A DNA stretch of 36,564 nucleotides from Lactiplantibacillus garii (GCF_003885105.1 NZ_QWZQ01000031.1:1-36564), one strand, 5' to 3'. Positions 9,642 to 17,665 are shown, numbered from the stretch's first letter. Numbers and translations are program-made. Notes: generated by a model not told the origin, from the letters alone.

Positions 9642-10613
9642 CTACTTTTGTTCCACGCGGTCGTACGCCGTGATGATCTTTGCAACGACCGGATTACGAA
9701 CCACGTCATCCGCCGTAAACTTAACGAATGAAACGTTACTGATTCCACCTAAGATTCGTTCGGCTTGAATGAGGCCACTAGTCGTATTGCGGGGCAGGTC
9801 AATTTGTGAGATGTCCCCGTTGACGATCATTTTGGCGCCAAAACCGAGCCGCGTTAAAAACATCTTCATTTGCGCGTTGGTCGTATTCTGCGCTTCGTCC
9901 AAAATAACAAAGGCGTGGTCCAACGTCCGTCCCCGCATATAGGCCAATGGCGCAATTTCAATTACCCCGCGGTCCATTAACCGCTGCGTGTGCTCCGCCC
10001 CGTAAATATCGTAAAGGGCGTCGTAAATTGGCCGTAAGTACGGATCGACCTTTTCCTTTAAGTCCCCGGGCAAAAAGCCGAGGCTTTCGCCGGCTTCAAC
10101 GGCCGGGCGGGTCAAAATCAATTTTTCAACGTCGCCGCGTTTTAGAGCGGCAATTGCCATTACAACGGCCAAGTAGGTTTTCCCAGTCCCGGCCGGTCCA
10201 ATGCCGAAAGTGATGTCACTCTTAGCAACGGCTTGAACGTACTGGCGCTGACCAAAGTTTTTCACCCGAATTGGCCGACCGCGGTTATCCTTGATCAGAG
10301 TCTCCGAATATAAGTCTTTGAAGTACTCCAACGTCCCACGATTGACCATTTTAATCGCGCTGATCACGTCGGGCGCGCCAATTTGGATGCCCTGTTTAAT
10401 TAAACTCGTTAGATTATCCAAGACGGCTTGCGTGTTATGCACGGCCGCTTCGTCGTCACCACTGATGGTCATTTGATCACCAAACACGTGTAAATTAACG
10501 TGCAGGCCGTCCTCTAGGAGCGCCAAGTGGGCGTCTTCCGGGCCTAATAGTGCAACCGACTGGGCGGGATCAGCAATTAAAAATTTTTGTTCATATTTTG
10601 AGTTTTCAGTCAA
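9642..10613 (-). CDS. phoH: PhoH-like ATPase (PhoL family)
   Basis: Cytoplasmic P-loop ATPase found almost invariably beside ybeY; thought to assist RNA metabolism, exact role unsettled. Walker A is GPAGTGKTYLA and Walker B is FVILDEAQN, inside a PhoH domain spanning roughly residues 120-320. The N-terminal 110 residues match the KH-like extension of the long form. The start is TTG at 10613 with GGGG about 9 nt upstream. It is the first gene of the phoH-ybeY-dgkA-era-recO unit, with a predicted promoter and a dyad in front. Confidence 0.94.
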   Translation of the reverse strand: MTENSKYEQKFLIADPAQSVALLGPEDAHLALLEDGLHVNLHVFGDQMTISGDDEAAVHNTQAVLDNLTSLIKQGIQIGAPDVISAIKMVNRGTLEYFKDLYSETLIKDNRGRPIRVKNFGQRQYVQAVAKSDITFGIGPAGTGKTYLAVVMAIAALKRGDVEKLILTRPAVEAGESLGFLPGDLKEKVDPYLRPIYDALYDIYGAEHTQRLMDRGVIEIAPLAYMRGRTLDHAFVILDEAQNTTNAQMKMFLTRLGFGAKMIVNGDISQIDLPRNTTSGLIQAERILGGISNVSFVKFTADDVVRNPVVAKIITAYDRVEQK

Positions 10614-10646
10614 AAACGTGAACCCCTTTATAAACAGATTTAGTTA

Positions 10647-10662
10647 CCACCAAAATTGGTGG
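10647..10662. repeat. short palindrome between the phoH promoter and start
   Basis: CCACCAA and TTGGTGG are perfect 7-bp arms separated by AA. The site lies about 35 bp before the phoH start codon, inside the leader, so it could be a small hairpin or a protein-binding site. No regulator can be named. Confidence 0.35.
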
Positions 10663-10714
10663 GACCCGCTAGCAGTGTGATAACCACGCCGTTTAAACGG
10701 GTATTTGTTAACTA

Positions 10715-10723
10715 ATCATAGCA
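10715..10723 (-). promoter_or_regulatory. possible extended -10 promoter of phoH
   Basis: On the minus strand TGC followed by TATGAT forms an extended -10 element about 100 bp before the phoH start. No good -35 hexamer is seen at the correct spacing. Confidence 0.45.
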
Positions 10724-10782
10724 TAAAAGCGCACCACCTACCAGCGCGACCGCCCGTTCGGTCCCCAAACCACCGGCACACC

Positions 10783-10811
10783 AAAAAAGCCGGGGAAACA
10801 CTTCCCCGACT
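10783..10811 (-). terminator. intrinsic terminator of rpsU-yqeY
   Basis: Minus strand AGTCGGGGAA pairs with TTCCCCGGCT around a GTGT loop, followed by T6. It begins 7 nt after the yqeY stop codon. Confidence 0.92.
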
Positions 10812-10817
10812 TTACCG

Positions 10818-11261
10818 TTAATTCAATAATGATTTAACTGTTTGGTTGATTAGTTTACCGTCCGCCTTGCCTTTCAGCTTCGGCATCACGGCACCCATTA
10901 CCTTACCAAAGTCACCCTTACCGGTTGCTCCGACTTGTTTAATGGTCGCCGCCACAATCTGCTGGACTTCTTCGTCCGACAGTTGTTTCGGCATGTACTT
11001 CTCAACGATTGCAATTTCAGCTTTAACGCCGTCAACTAAATCTTGACGACCAGCACTTTCGAATTCGCTTAATGATTCGCGCCGCTGCTTCAGTTCACGT
11101 GAAACCACGCTCACTTCTTCATCGGCAGTTAAATCATGGCCCGCGTTGATCTTTTCATTCATCAACGCCGACTTCAGCATGCGCACAACGCTCAAGCTTT
11201 GCTTATCGCGTGCCTTCATCGCAGCTTTAAGATCACCATTGAGTTCATCTGTAAGACTCAT
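10818..11261 (-). CDS. yqeY: GatB/YqeY domain protein
   Basis: Soluble helical protein of the YqeY family, related to the tail domain of GatB. Its function is not firmly established, although the domain binds tRNA in GatB. I start at ATG 11261 (MSLTDELNGDLK), which sits 6 nt after GAGGAGGG; the longer frame adds seven residues encoded by the ribosome binding site itself. The resulting 147 residues are the standard family length. The motif MKARDKQSLSVVRMLKSAL is typical. It is 46 bp downstream of rpsU and shares its promoter and terminator. Confidence 0.95.
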   Translation of the reverse strand: MSLTDELNGDLKAAMKARDKQSLSVVRMLKSALMNEKINAGHDLTADEEVSVVSRELKQRRESLSEFESAGRQDLVDGVKAEIAIVEKYMPKQLSDEEVQQIVAATIKQVGATGKGDFGKVMGAVMPKLKGKADGKLINQTVKSLLN

Positions 11262-11307
11262 TGGTTGCCCTCCTCGTAGCAAGTATTCATTAGTTACAAT
11301 GAACTAA

Positions 11308-11496
11308 TTACTTGAAACGACGACGGTTCTTACGCTTACGAGCTGCTTCAGATTTTAACTTCTTCTTCACACTTGGTTTTTCGTAGAATTCCCGTTTGCG
11401 GTATTCTTGTAAAGTACCACTTTTTGAAACGGTACGTTTAAAGCGACGAAGAGCATCATCAAGAGATTCGTTTTTACGAACGACTGTTTTTGCCAT
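11308..11496 (-). CDS. rpsU: 30S ribosomal protein S21
   Basis: Small basic ribosomal protein of the 30S platform, near the anti-Shine-Dalgarno end of 16S rRNA. At 62 residues it is close to the family's usual size, with the canonical N-terminus ([20 protein letters not shown]) and a Lys/Arg-rich tail (KRKNRRRFK). A GGAGGGAGGG ribosome binding site precedes the ATG. It is the first gene of rpsU-yqeY, behind a strong promoter. Confidence 0.98.
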   Translation of the reverse strand: MAKTVVRKNESLDDALRRFKRTVSKSGTLQEYRKREFYEKPSVKKKLKSEAARKRKNRRRFK

Positions 11497-11572
11497 GTTA
11501 AATTCCCTCCCTCCGAGCTTAAAAAGTAACCGTCAAATTATGCATACTTACATAACGCAACTGTTCTAGTAA

Positions 11573-11601
11573 ATTATACATAAATCCAAAAAGGCCGTCA
11601 A
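11573..11601 (-). promoter_or_regulatory. strong sigma-A promoter of rpsU-yqeY
   Basis: On the minus strand TTGACG (11601-11596), a 17-bp spacer and a perfect TATAAT (11578-11573). It lies about 77 bp before rpsU and diverges from the ppsR promoter. Confidence 0.9.
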
Positions 11602-11663
11602 CAAAAGTTTTAAGATTCTTACAAATAATCGTTAACAAGTCCGTTATCCCGGACAGTAAATCG

Positions 11664-11692
11664 TTTTCATAAGCCCGGTGCTATGCTACACT
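11664..11692 (+). promoter_or_regulatory. predicted promoter of ppsR
   Basis: TTTTCA, a 17-bp spacer and TACACT, with TGC just before the -10 (extended -10). It lies 35 bp before the ppsR start. Confidence 0.65.
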
Positions 11693-11726
11693 AGAGACAT
11701 TATCGAACCGAAATGAGGTTAAATCC

Positions 11727-12542
11727 ATGTCAGAAATTAAAATTTTTATTATCTCCGATTCCGTCGGTGAAACGGCCCACGGCGTTGCCCAAGCCGCCGC
11801 GGCCCAATTTTCCGAATACGAGATCCGCTACCAGCGGTTCCCCTTCGTCCGTACCAAGTCACTCTTACAAACGGTCCTCACACAGGCCCAAAAAGAACAC
11901 GCCGCGGTTTTTCACACCTTCGTTGACCGTAAGCTCAGCCAAGCCGTTAATAATTTCTGCGTGGTCCACGAATTGCCCTATTACGACGTCATGACGCCGG
12001 CCCTAGACACATTTTCTGAAATCACCCACGTTCAACCGTCCAACCATCCCGGCACGGTTCACGCGTTAAACACGAACTACTTTGACCGGATCAACGCCAT
12101 CGAATTTGCCGTGACCTACGACGATGGCAAAAACCCGACCGGCTTCTTAGAAGCCGACGTCGTTTTACTAGGCGTCTCACGGACGTCCAAGACCCCGTTA
12201 TCACTTTACCTGGCCAACCGGAACTTAAAAGTCGCCAACTTGCCGCTCGTTCCCCAGGCCCAAATTCCCGATGAAATTTGGAAAGTTGATCCGAAAAAGA
12301 TCTTTGGTTTAACCAACGACCCCGAAAAACTGAACGACATTCGGCGTCAGCGGATGGTCCAGTACGGGTTAAACCCCGACACGATGTACTCCAACACCGA
12401 TAAGATCAAGGACGAATTGGCATACGCGGATAAAGTGTTCAAGAAAATTGGCTGCTTAGTCATTAACGTTGCCAATAAGTCGATCGAAGAAACCGCCACT
12501 TTAATTACTGAAAGCCTCGGTAACGTCGATACGGATCAATAA
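11727..12542 (+). CDS. ppsR: pyruvate,phosphate dikinase regulatory protein (PpsR/YqfL family)
   Basis: Bifunctional kinase/phosphorylase family that switches pyruvate,phosphate dikinase or PEP synthase on and off by threonine phosphorylation. The N-terminal motif IFIISDSVGETAHGVAQAA and the P-loop GVSRTSKTPLSLYLANR (about residues 150-166) are diagnostic; 271 residues is the usual length. The ATG follows a weak GAGG. It is a single-gene unit with its own promoter and terminator, divergent from rpsU. No candidate target enzyme is in the window, so the substrate is unproven. Confidence 0.93.
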   Translation: MSEIKIFIISDSVGETAHGVAQAAAAQFSEYEIRYQRFPFVRTKSLLQTVLTQAQKEHAAVFHTFVDRKLSQAVNNFCVVHELPYYDVMTPALDTFSEITHVQPSNHPGTVHALNTNYFDRINAIEFAVTYDDGKNPTGFLEADVVLLGVSRTSKTPLSLYLANRNLKVANLPLVPQAQIPDEIWKVDPKKIFGLTNDPEKLNDIRRQRMVQYGLNPDTMYSNTDKIKDELAYADKVFKKIGCLVINVANKSIEETATLITESLGNVDTDQ

Positions 12543-12572
12543 CCGGTGTATTTAAAGATTTAATCAATTTAA

Positions 12573-12610
12573 GGAGTGTGCCAAGCGAATTGTTTGGACA
12601 CTCCTTTTTT
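12573..12610 (+). terminator. intrinsic terminator of ppsR
   Basis: GGAGTGT pairs with ACACTCC, and CCAA with TTGG further in. A run of seven T follows. It lies about 30 nt after the ppsR stop. Confidence 0.9.
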
Positions 12611-12626
12611 TACGGCTTCGGGTTGC

Positions 12627-13343
12627 TTACAACGCGACCCCACCGTCAACGTGCAACACCTGACCAGTCACAAACTCATTTTGCATCAAATAAACATACG
12701 CGGACGCCACCTCAGCCACCGTTGCAACTCGCCGTAGCGGCACCCCGCGGCTAAACTCGTTTGCTTGCTTCTGACGCTGCTCAGGTGACAGTTGTCGCCA
12801 TAACCCGGTCGGCGTCCAGGTCGGGGCCACCGCGTTAATCCGGTAATCAGGGGCCAATTCAACGGCCACCCCGGCAACTAAAGTATTAATGGCCTGATTG
12901 CCAATGATAGCTCCCGAAGCGTCGTACGGGTGACCACCGGCACCAGAGGTCAAAACGATTGTTCCGTGGCGGTTTAACCGCCGGCTGGCCAGTTGAACCA
13001 ACTGTAAATTTGCAAAAAACTTCGCTTCAATTGTTGCCCGAATCGCCGTGACCGAATTTTCCAAAAAGCCGCCGCCCATGGCACCACCTAAAAAGGAAAG
13101 CACGTGGTCAAAGGGCGCGTGGCGCTCAAAAAACGCCCCCATAGCCGTGCCAGCCTGCGCATCGAGGGCCGTTCCGTGTACTACTCCCAAGCTCGTTAAT
13201 TGCCGTAAAGCGCGTTGCACGTGTGCCGGCGTGTGTCCAATCACGTGCACCACTGCTCCCCGGGTGAGGACCTGCTTGGCGACTTCCAACCCAAACCCGG
13301 ACGTTCCACCTACAATTAAAATCCGTTGACCTTTTAAATCCAT
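12627..13343 (-). CDS. SDR-fold protein lacking the catalytic Tyr-x3-Lys
   Basis: Rossmann-fold protein of the short-chain dehydrogenase/reductase superfamily, 238 residues. The nucleotide-binding GGTSGFGLE is at residues 12-20, and the late motifs ELAPDYRINAVAP and a C-terminal VTGQVLHVDGG are typical. The serine position is kept (LTSGAGG, S133), but aligning GNQAINTLVAGVAVELAP to the usual ASKAA...ELAP segment puts Ile146 and Gln150 where the catalytic Tyr and Lys belong. The only nearby Tyr (140) has Gly at the Lys position. It may be a reductase-like binding protein or use another mechanism; some SDR subfamilies are known to lack these residues. AGGAGG precedes the ATG. It stands alone, flanked on both sides by GAGTGTGCCAA. 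Confidence 0.85.
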   Translation of the reverse strand: MDLKGQRILIVGGTSGFGLEVAKQVLTRGAVVHVIGHTPAHVQRALRQLTSLGVVHGTALDAQAGTAMGAFFERHAPFDHVLSFLGGAMGGGFLENSVTAIRATIEAKFFANLQLVQLASRRLNRHGTIVLTSGAGGHPYDASGAIIGNQAINTLVAGVAVELAPDYRINAVAPTWTPTGLWRQLSPEQRQKQANEFSRGVPLRRVATVAEVASAYVYLMQNEFVTGQVLHVDGGVAL

Positions 13344-13372
13344 GACGCTACCTCCTACGTGTAAATAAAACA

Positions 13373-13420
13373 GAGTGTGCCAAAAGTCGGTTAGCCGTTA
13401 AGCGGAGCCCGCTGACTTTT
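13373..13420. repeat. intergenic element with CAAAAGTC/GACTTTTG dyad
   Basis: GAGTGTGCCAA at 13373-13383 repeats the sequence at 12574-12584 on the other side of the SDR gene. It runs into CAAAAGTC, paired with GACTTTTG about 24 nt later. On the minus strand TTTTATTT follows a short distance downstream. This looks like a repeated extragenic element, perhaps acting as a weak terminator or RNA stem. Confidence 0.45.
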
Positions 13421-13457
13421 GAAACCCGTTTCGACAATAATTGTGCGGAGATACAAC

Positions 13458-13485
13458 AGAGGCTGTGACTTTTGTCACAGCCTCT
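13458..13485. terminator. perfect 12-bp hairpin after nfo
   Basis: AGAGGCTGTGAC pairs perfectly with GTCACAGCCTCT around a TTTT loop, starting about 12 nt after the nfo stop. The T-tract is weak on both strands, so terminator function is probable but not certain. Confidence 0.6.
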
Positions 13486-13496
13486 CAATTCTAGTT

Positions 13497-14393
13497 TTAT
13501 GCTTGATTCTGAATATCTTCCAACAGGTTCGGGTTAAACTTGCCCGCCCGTAACATGGCAATTTCGTACTTATACGGTGGAAACTGATGTTTTTTGTTCT
13601 CACCCACGTACGGCGTTTCCAAAATCTTACTGATATCGGGTAACTGGGGGTGGTGTGCGACGTAGTTCAACGCGTCAAACCCAATGGTGCCCATGCCAAT
13701 GTTGGTATGGCGGTCCTTATGCGCCCCTTGTGGATTTTTCGAATCGTTCAGGTGAACCACCTTTAACCGGTCCAAGCCGATCACGTGGTCAAACTCGTTG
13801 AGCACCCCGTCAAAATCATGCTTAATGTCATAACCCGCGTCACTAGTATGGCAAGTATCAAAGGTGACTGACAACTTTTCGTTGTACGTCACGCCGTCGA
13901 TCATTTGGGCCAGTTCTTCAAAAGTCCGTCCAACCTCGGTCCCCTTGCCGGCCATCGTTTCTAATGCAATTTGGACGGTCTGCTCCGGGCGGATAACGGC
14001 GTTTAATCCCTTAATGATTTGCGCGATTGCCGCGTCCGCCCCGGCGCCGACGTGAGCCCCCGGATGTAGCGTTAGTTGAGTCGCACCCACCGCTTCGGCC
14101 CGCTGAATTTCCTGGTATAAAAAGTCGGTTGCAAATTCAAAGTACCCCGGCTTCTTGGTGTTCCCGAGGTTCACGATGTAGGGAGCGTGCACTACGATTT
14201 GACGCAAATCGTGTTTTTCAATAACGGGTTGGGCGGCCGCGATGTTCAGCTCGTCAATTGGTTTTCGGCGGGTATTTTGGGGTGCCCCGGTATAAATCAT
14301 GAAAGTGTTTGCGCCGTAGTTGGCGGCCTCCTCAGCCGATCCGAGTAGCATTGCGGGCGCCTTCATCGAAACGTGTGATCCTAATCTTAACAT
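13497..14393 (-). CDS. nfo: deoxyribonuclease IV (endonuclease IV)
   Basis: AP endonuclease of base-excision repair: nicks DNA 5' to abasic sites and removes blocked 3' ends. It has a TIM-barrel fold with three metal ions. Family motifs are visible: GSHVSMKAP at the N-terminus, [12 protein letters not shown], the [11 protein letters not shown] segment, [28 protein letters not shown] and ILETP. Length (298) is normal. The start is ATG with a weak purine-rich site upstream. It stands alone between tagG and the SDR gene. Confidence 0.97.
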   Translation of the reverse strand: MLRLGSHVSMKAPAMLLGSAEEAANYGANTFMIYTGAPQNTRRKPIDELNIAAAQPVIEKHDLRQIVVHAPYIVNLGNTKKPGYFEFATDFLYQEIQRAEAVGATQLTLHPGAHVGAGADAAIAQIIKGLNAVIRPEQTVQIALETMAGKGTEVGRTFEELAQMIDGVTYNEKLSVTFDTCHTSDAGYDIKHDFDGVLNEFDHVIGLDRLKVVHLNDSKNPQGAHKDRHTNIGMGTIGFDALNYVAHHPQLPDISKILETPYVGENKKHQFPPYKYEIAMLRAGKFNPNLLEDIQNQA

Positions 14394-14414
14394 CGTCCAT
14401 CCATCCCTTTTTTC

Positions 14415-14423
14415 ATTTTAGCA
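14415..14423 (-). promoter_or_regulatory. possible extended -10 promoter of nfo
   Basis: TGC followed by TAAAAT on the minus strand, 22 bp before the nfo start; no clear -35. The short distance to the start leaves little room for a leader. Confidence 0.35.
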
Positions 14424-14457
14424 GTTAACCGTACGTGTTTACTAATTTTTATTATAC

Positions 14458-14491
14458 AAAAAAAGAGCAAACCACGAAAAGTGATTCGCTC
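14458..14491 (-). terminator. intrinsic terminator of tagB-tagG
   Basis: Minus strand GAGCGAATCAC pairs with GTGGTTTGCTC, 11 pairs including wobbles, around TTTTC, followed by T7. It lies 16 nt after the tagG stop. Confidence 0.92.
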
Positions 14492-14507
14492 GCTAATTTA
14501 ACTAAAA

Positions 14508-15326
14508 TTAAATCATGTCCACAAACCGGGAACGGAACTTGTAGTGCAAGTGCGACCCAATCAGGAGGAAGAACAAAACGATGCCCCAGAAGATCAGGGT
14601 CAAAATGGGCTGACTCCACATGTAGGTGTCACTGCCCTGGTGGAACATCGATTCCCGAAATCCGTTGATCACGTAGAAGAACGGGTTCAACTGTAAGATC
14701 CGGACAAACGGTGCCGGGAAACCGGTCGTTTGGAAATTGAACAAAACACCGGACAAGTAGAACAGCATCCGCATTAGGGATTGTAATAAAATCTGCCAAT
14801 CACGGACGAGCACCGACACCGTCGAGTTAAAAATACTGAGGGCAAACATCAACGCCATCATGCAAATAAAGTAGTAGATCCACTGTAACCACTGTACGGC
14901 CGGGTAAACGCCGTTAAAGAACCCAAGCGCGATTGAAAACACCAGCATCGTCCAAAACGAATTTAAGTTACCAATGATCCGAATCGACGGTAACACCGAG
15001 ACCGGGAACTTCATTTTAGAAACCATGTTGACCCGTTGATAAATACTCTTTGAACCGTCGAGGACGGCACGGTTCATGAAGAACCACGGGGTGATTCCAA
15101 TCACCATCCACATCAGGTAAGAGACTCCATCCAGGTTGCTGCCCTTCTTAAAGCCGCCACTGAAAACGATCCAGTAAATGGCAATTTGAATTAACGGGTA
15201 TAAGTATTCCCAGGCTAGTCCCAGGTAATGGTTTTGATAACTGGCTTGATCTTCATAGTTGGAAATCCGCCAAATAATGCCCCAATTTTGGAACTGTTCC
15301 TTAATTATTGATACGACCTCTTTCAA
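14508..15326 (-). CDS. tagG: teichoic acid/polysaccharide ABC exporter permease (TagG type)
   Basis: ABC-2 family membrane permease that, with a TagH-type ATPase, flips lipid-linked teichoic acid or a similar polymer across the membrane. The 272-residue protein starts with an amphipathic segment (NYQNHYLGLAW-like QNHYLGLAWEYLYPLIQ) and has about six hydrophobic segments. The motif LNPFFYVINGFRE near residue 215 is characteristic. The start is TTG, 8 nt after GGAGTG. It is 39 bp downstream of a TagB-type gene in one unit. No ATPase partner is found in this window, so it must be elsewhere. Confidence 0.9.
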   Translation of the reverse strand: MKEVVSIIKEQFQNWGIIWRISNYEDQASYQNHYLGLAWEYLYPLIQIAIYWIVFSGGFKKGSNLDGVSYLMWMVIGITPWFFMNRAVLDGSKSIYQRVNMVSKMKFPVSVLPSIRIIGNLNSFWTMLVFSIALGFFNGVYPAVQWLQWIYYFICMMALMFALSIFNSTVSVLVRDWQILLQSLMRMLFYLSGVLFNFQTTGFPAPFVRILQLNPFFYVINGFRESMFHQGSDTYMWSQPILTLIFWGIVLFFLLIGSHLHYKFRSRFVDMI

Positions 15327-15365
15327 GGCACCGACACTCCCTATCTATCGTTGTGACGTAATCGT

Positions 15366-16511
15366 TTATTTTTGATAAAAGTAAGCTAACGTCCGCTTAG
15401 TAGCGTGACCGTCATTACGGGTATTCCATAACTGGTTAAACTTGGTTAGCGGCAACGCTTGCGGCGTTTGCGCTAACTCCCGATTCAACGCGGCCACGTT
15501 TGTCACCAGCGGTCCGGGCGCCCAGGTTTTGAAATCCGCCTGCAACCCCACGTCCCGGGTAAAACTTTGCCAGTCAAAAACATAGAATACCATTTTCTGA
15601 CAATTTGGCAAGAGCGCGTAGTCAAAAATTACGGACGAATAATCGCTGATCAAGGTCTGCGTTACGGTCAGCAACTCGTCCGTACTGAAGTCCGGAACGA
15701 CCGTGATCAAATCGGGATACCGCGCCTGTAACGCCCGTGCCTGGTCTTGCAAGTGCGGATGTAATTTGACAATCAGCCGCTGATTCGCCGCTAACTTTAA
15801 TTGACCAAAATCTGCCGGCAAGTCAAACCGGACCCCCGCCCGGTACGTGGGGGCGTATAAAATAACGTTTTTGGCTGCTAAATCCGGGTATTGCGCGTAA
15901 ATGGCCGCGCGGGTCCGTTCAACCCACGGTGTTTGTCGGTACCGGTCCGAACGCGGATAGCCTAAAACCCGCATCCGCGATTCGGGAACGTGGTAACTCT
16001 CCGCAAACACGCGCCCCATTTTTTCAGAACCAACGACAAAGTCCGTAATGTGATTATAGACCGCCTGAAAACGACGCTGATCCGCCGGGGAACGCCGCGC
16101 GGTCTGGGGATCCCCCCAGCCAAACGCCTTGATTGCACCACCGGCGTGCCACAATTGCACGACCCGCTGTTGACGGTGCCGATATAACCCGGCCGTAAAC
16201 GCGTAGTAGTTATCCAGGTAGAGGTCCGCCGCACGGGTAAAAACCGGGATCCCGGTCAAGACGAACCGTAGTGAATCCTGAAACGCCCGCGTGGCAACTC
16301 CGTCAGCTGCCAATTGAAGGCCACCCGCCCGCGCTGACGGTAAGTAGTACACCGTCAACCGACCAGAGACTCGTTTGTTTAGTTGCCGAATAAAATCAAG
16401 GTTATCCGCAAAACTCATCACGTAAATCACGCGGGCCGACGGTTTAAAGTGTGTCAGCCACGAAACCACCCTGATCAACCAGATGTACAGTGCTTTTTTC
16501 AATCCGGCCAC
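15366..16511 (-). CDS. CDP-glycerol glycerophosphotransferase (TagB/TagF family)
   Basis: Membrane-associated transferase that adds glycerol phosphate from CDP-glycerol in wall teichoic acid synthesis. At 381 residues it is the size of the single-domain TagB primase rather than the longer TagF polymerase. Conserved motifs are QLWHAGGAIKAFG (around residue 120), GSEKMGRVFAESY, YAPTYR, KLHPH and SDYSSVIFDYALL. The GTG at 16511 overlaps the AAAGGGTGG ribosome binding site; a TTG at 16502 sits about 9 nt after that site and may be the true start (removing MAG). It is transcribed ahead of tagG. Primase versus polymerase role is inferred from size only. Confidence 0.9.
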   Translation of the reverse strand: MAGLKKALYIWLIRVVSWLTHFKPSARVIYVMSFADNLDFIRQLNKRVSGRLTVYYLPSARAGGLQLAADGVATRAFQDSLRFVLTGIPVFTRAADLYLDNYYAFTAGLYRHRQQRVVQLWHAGGAIKAFGWGDPQTARRSPADQRRFQAVYNHITDFVVGSEKMGRVFAESYHVPESRMRVLGYPRSDRYRQTPWVERTRAAIYAQYPDLAAKNVILYAPTYRAGVRFDLPADFGQLKLAANQRLIVKLHPHLQDQARALQARYPDLITVVPDFSTDELLTVTQTLISDYSSVIFDYALLPNCQKMVFYVFDWQSFTRDVGLQADFKTWAPGPLVTNVAALNRELAQTPQALPLTKFNQLWNTRNDGHATKRTLAYFYQK

Positions 16512-16539
16512 CCTTTCACGCTGTCAAATACAACAATTG

Positions 16540-16548
16540 ATTATAGCA
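16540..16548 (-). promoter_or_regulatory. extended -10 promoter of tagB-tagG
   Basis: On the minus strand TGC followed by a perfect TATAAT, about 30 bp before the gene. The -35 is poor, as is common with extended -10 promoters. Confidence 0.6.
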
Positions 16549-16637
16549 TATTTTACTTTTACAACTATTCCAAATATGAATTACTTTATCGTTGCTTAAT
16601 AATTTAACCAGCCACCACCAGCATTACCCGCACGTTC

Positions 16638-16679
16638 AAAAACGGCGCGGAGGCACACCGGACCCTCGGCGCCCGTTTT
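16638..16679 (-). terminator. intrinsic terminator downstream of the YitT gene
   Basis: Minus strand ACGGGCGCCGAGG pairs with CCTCCGCGCCGT with small bulges, followed by T5. It is flanked by complementary A and T runs and may also stop plus-strand transcription. It lies about 110 nt after the yitT stop codon. Confidence 0.75.
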
Positions 16680-16700
16680 AGCACCATCCCGTGGAAACGT

Positions 16701-16747
16701 AAGACGCGTAAACTACTCGGTCCTACTTTGAGTAATTTACGCGCCTT
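16701..16747 (-). repeat. 18-bp stem-loop in the 3' untranslated region of the YitT gene
   Basis: Minus strand AAGGCGCGTAAATTACTC (16747-16730) pairs with GAGTAGTTTACGCGTCTT (16718-16701) around an 11-nt loop. All 18 pairs form in the minus-strand RNA, two of them G-U, whereas the plus-strand RNA would have two A-C mismatches. No T-run follows, so this is not a simple terminator. Confidence 0.7.
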
Positions 16748-16789
16748 AAAGTTTAGTTTCAGTTTCAACGGAGCTGGATTAGTCGGTAG

Positions 16790-17665
16790 TTACGGCTTGG
16801 GCTCGTAAAAATGGCCCAAAATTTTAACCGTATCGGAAATACTAACGAACGCGTGCGGATCGGACTCCGCCATGGCCGCCTTTAATTCCGGCATTTCGTA
16901 ACGCGTGATAACCGTAAATAAAATTGTTTTGTCGTCATGTTGGTAGGCCCCTTCAGCGTTATGGACAATGGTGACCCCGCGCCGAATTCGATTTTGAACG
17001 CTATCGATGACCGTTTTGGGGCGACTGGTGATAATCATGACCTGCATTTTTTGCTGACGGGTATAGGTCATGTCAATCACCCGGCCGTTGACGAACAGGC
17101 CCAACGCGGAGTAGAACGCGTACGGCCAGCCGTACACGAAGCCCGCGGCCAGGATAATGACCGAGTTAAAAGCCATGTTAATGGTACCAATGCTTCGCCC
17201 GGTCTTACGCCGCAAGACGATGCCGATGATGTCTAACCCCCCAGTCGAAATCCCGTTTTTCAGGGCGGTCCCGGTCCCAAAACCGTTGACCGCGCCCCCG
17301 AAAATTGCACAGATGATTGGGTCGTGGGTCAACCCAACTGGTGAGATCACCTTGATCATGATACTAGAAAGGGTGACCGCTAAGAAGGTGTAAACCGTAA
17401 ACCGGTGGCCAATCGAACGCCAGGCCAAGATAAACATCGGGACGTTTAACAGGAATAAGAGCGCGGCGGTGGACAGTTGTACCGGCATAAACTTAGTCAT
17501 CAAGCTATTCACCAATTGAGCCAGCCCGGTGATCCCAGAAGAGTAAATGTGACCGGGTGTCCAGAAGTAGTTCATCGCAATCGACACAAGAATGGCGTAA
17601 ATGAAGGCGGTCGAAGCCTTGACCACGTCACGGTGGTGCTTGGATAACTGCTGAAAATCATCCAT
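16790..17665 (-). CDS. YitT family membrane protein (DUF2179 C-terminal domain)
   Basis: Multi-pass membrane protein of the YitT family, common in Firmicutes and of unsettled function. Five to six hydrophobic segments span roughly residues 18-195. The characteristic glycine-rich GFGTGTALKNGISTGGLDII lies near residue 130. The cytoplasmic C-terminal part (from about residue 205, QKMQVMIITSRPKTVIDSVQ) matches the DUF2179 domain. Length 291 is normal. GGAG lies about 10 nt before the ATG. It forms a single-gene unit with an unusual structured 3' region. Confidence 0.9.
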   Translation of the reverse strand: MDDFQQLSKHHRDVVKASTAFIYAILVSIAMNYFWTPGHIYSSGITGLAQLVNSLMTKFMPVQLSTAALLFLLNVPMFILAWRSIGHRFTVYTFLAVTLSSIMIKVISPVGLTHDPIICAIFGGAVNGFGTGTALKNGISTGGLDIIGIVLRRKTGRSIGTINMAFNSVIILAAGFVYGWPYAFYSALGLFVNGRVIDMTYTRQQKMQVMIITSRPKTVIDSVQNRIRRGVTIVHNAEGAYQHDDKTILFTVITRYEMPELKAAMAESDPHAFVSISDTVKILGHFYEPKP

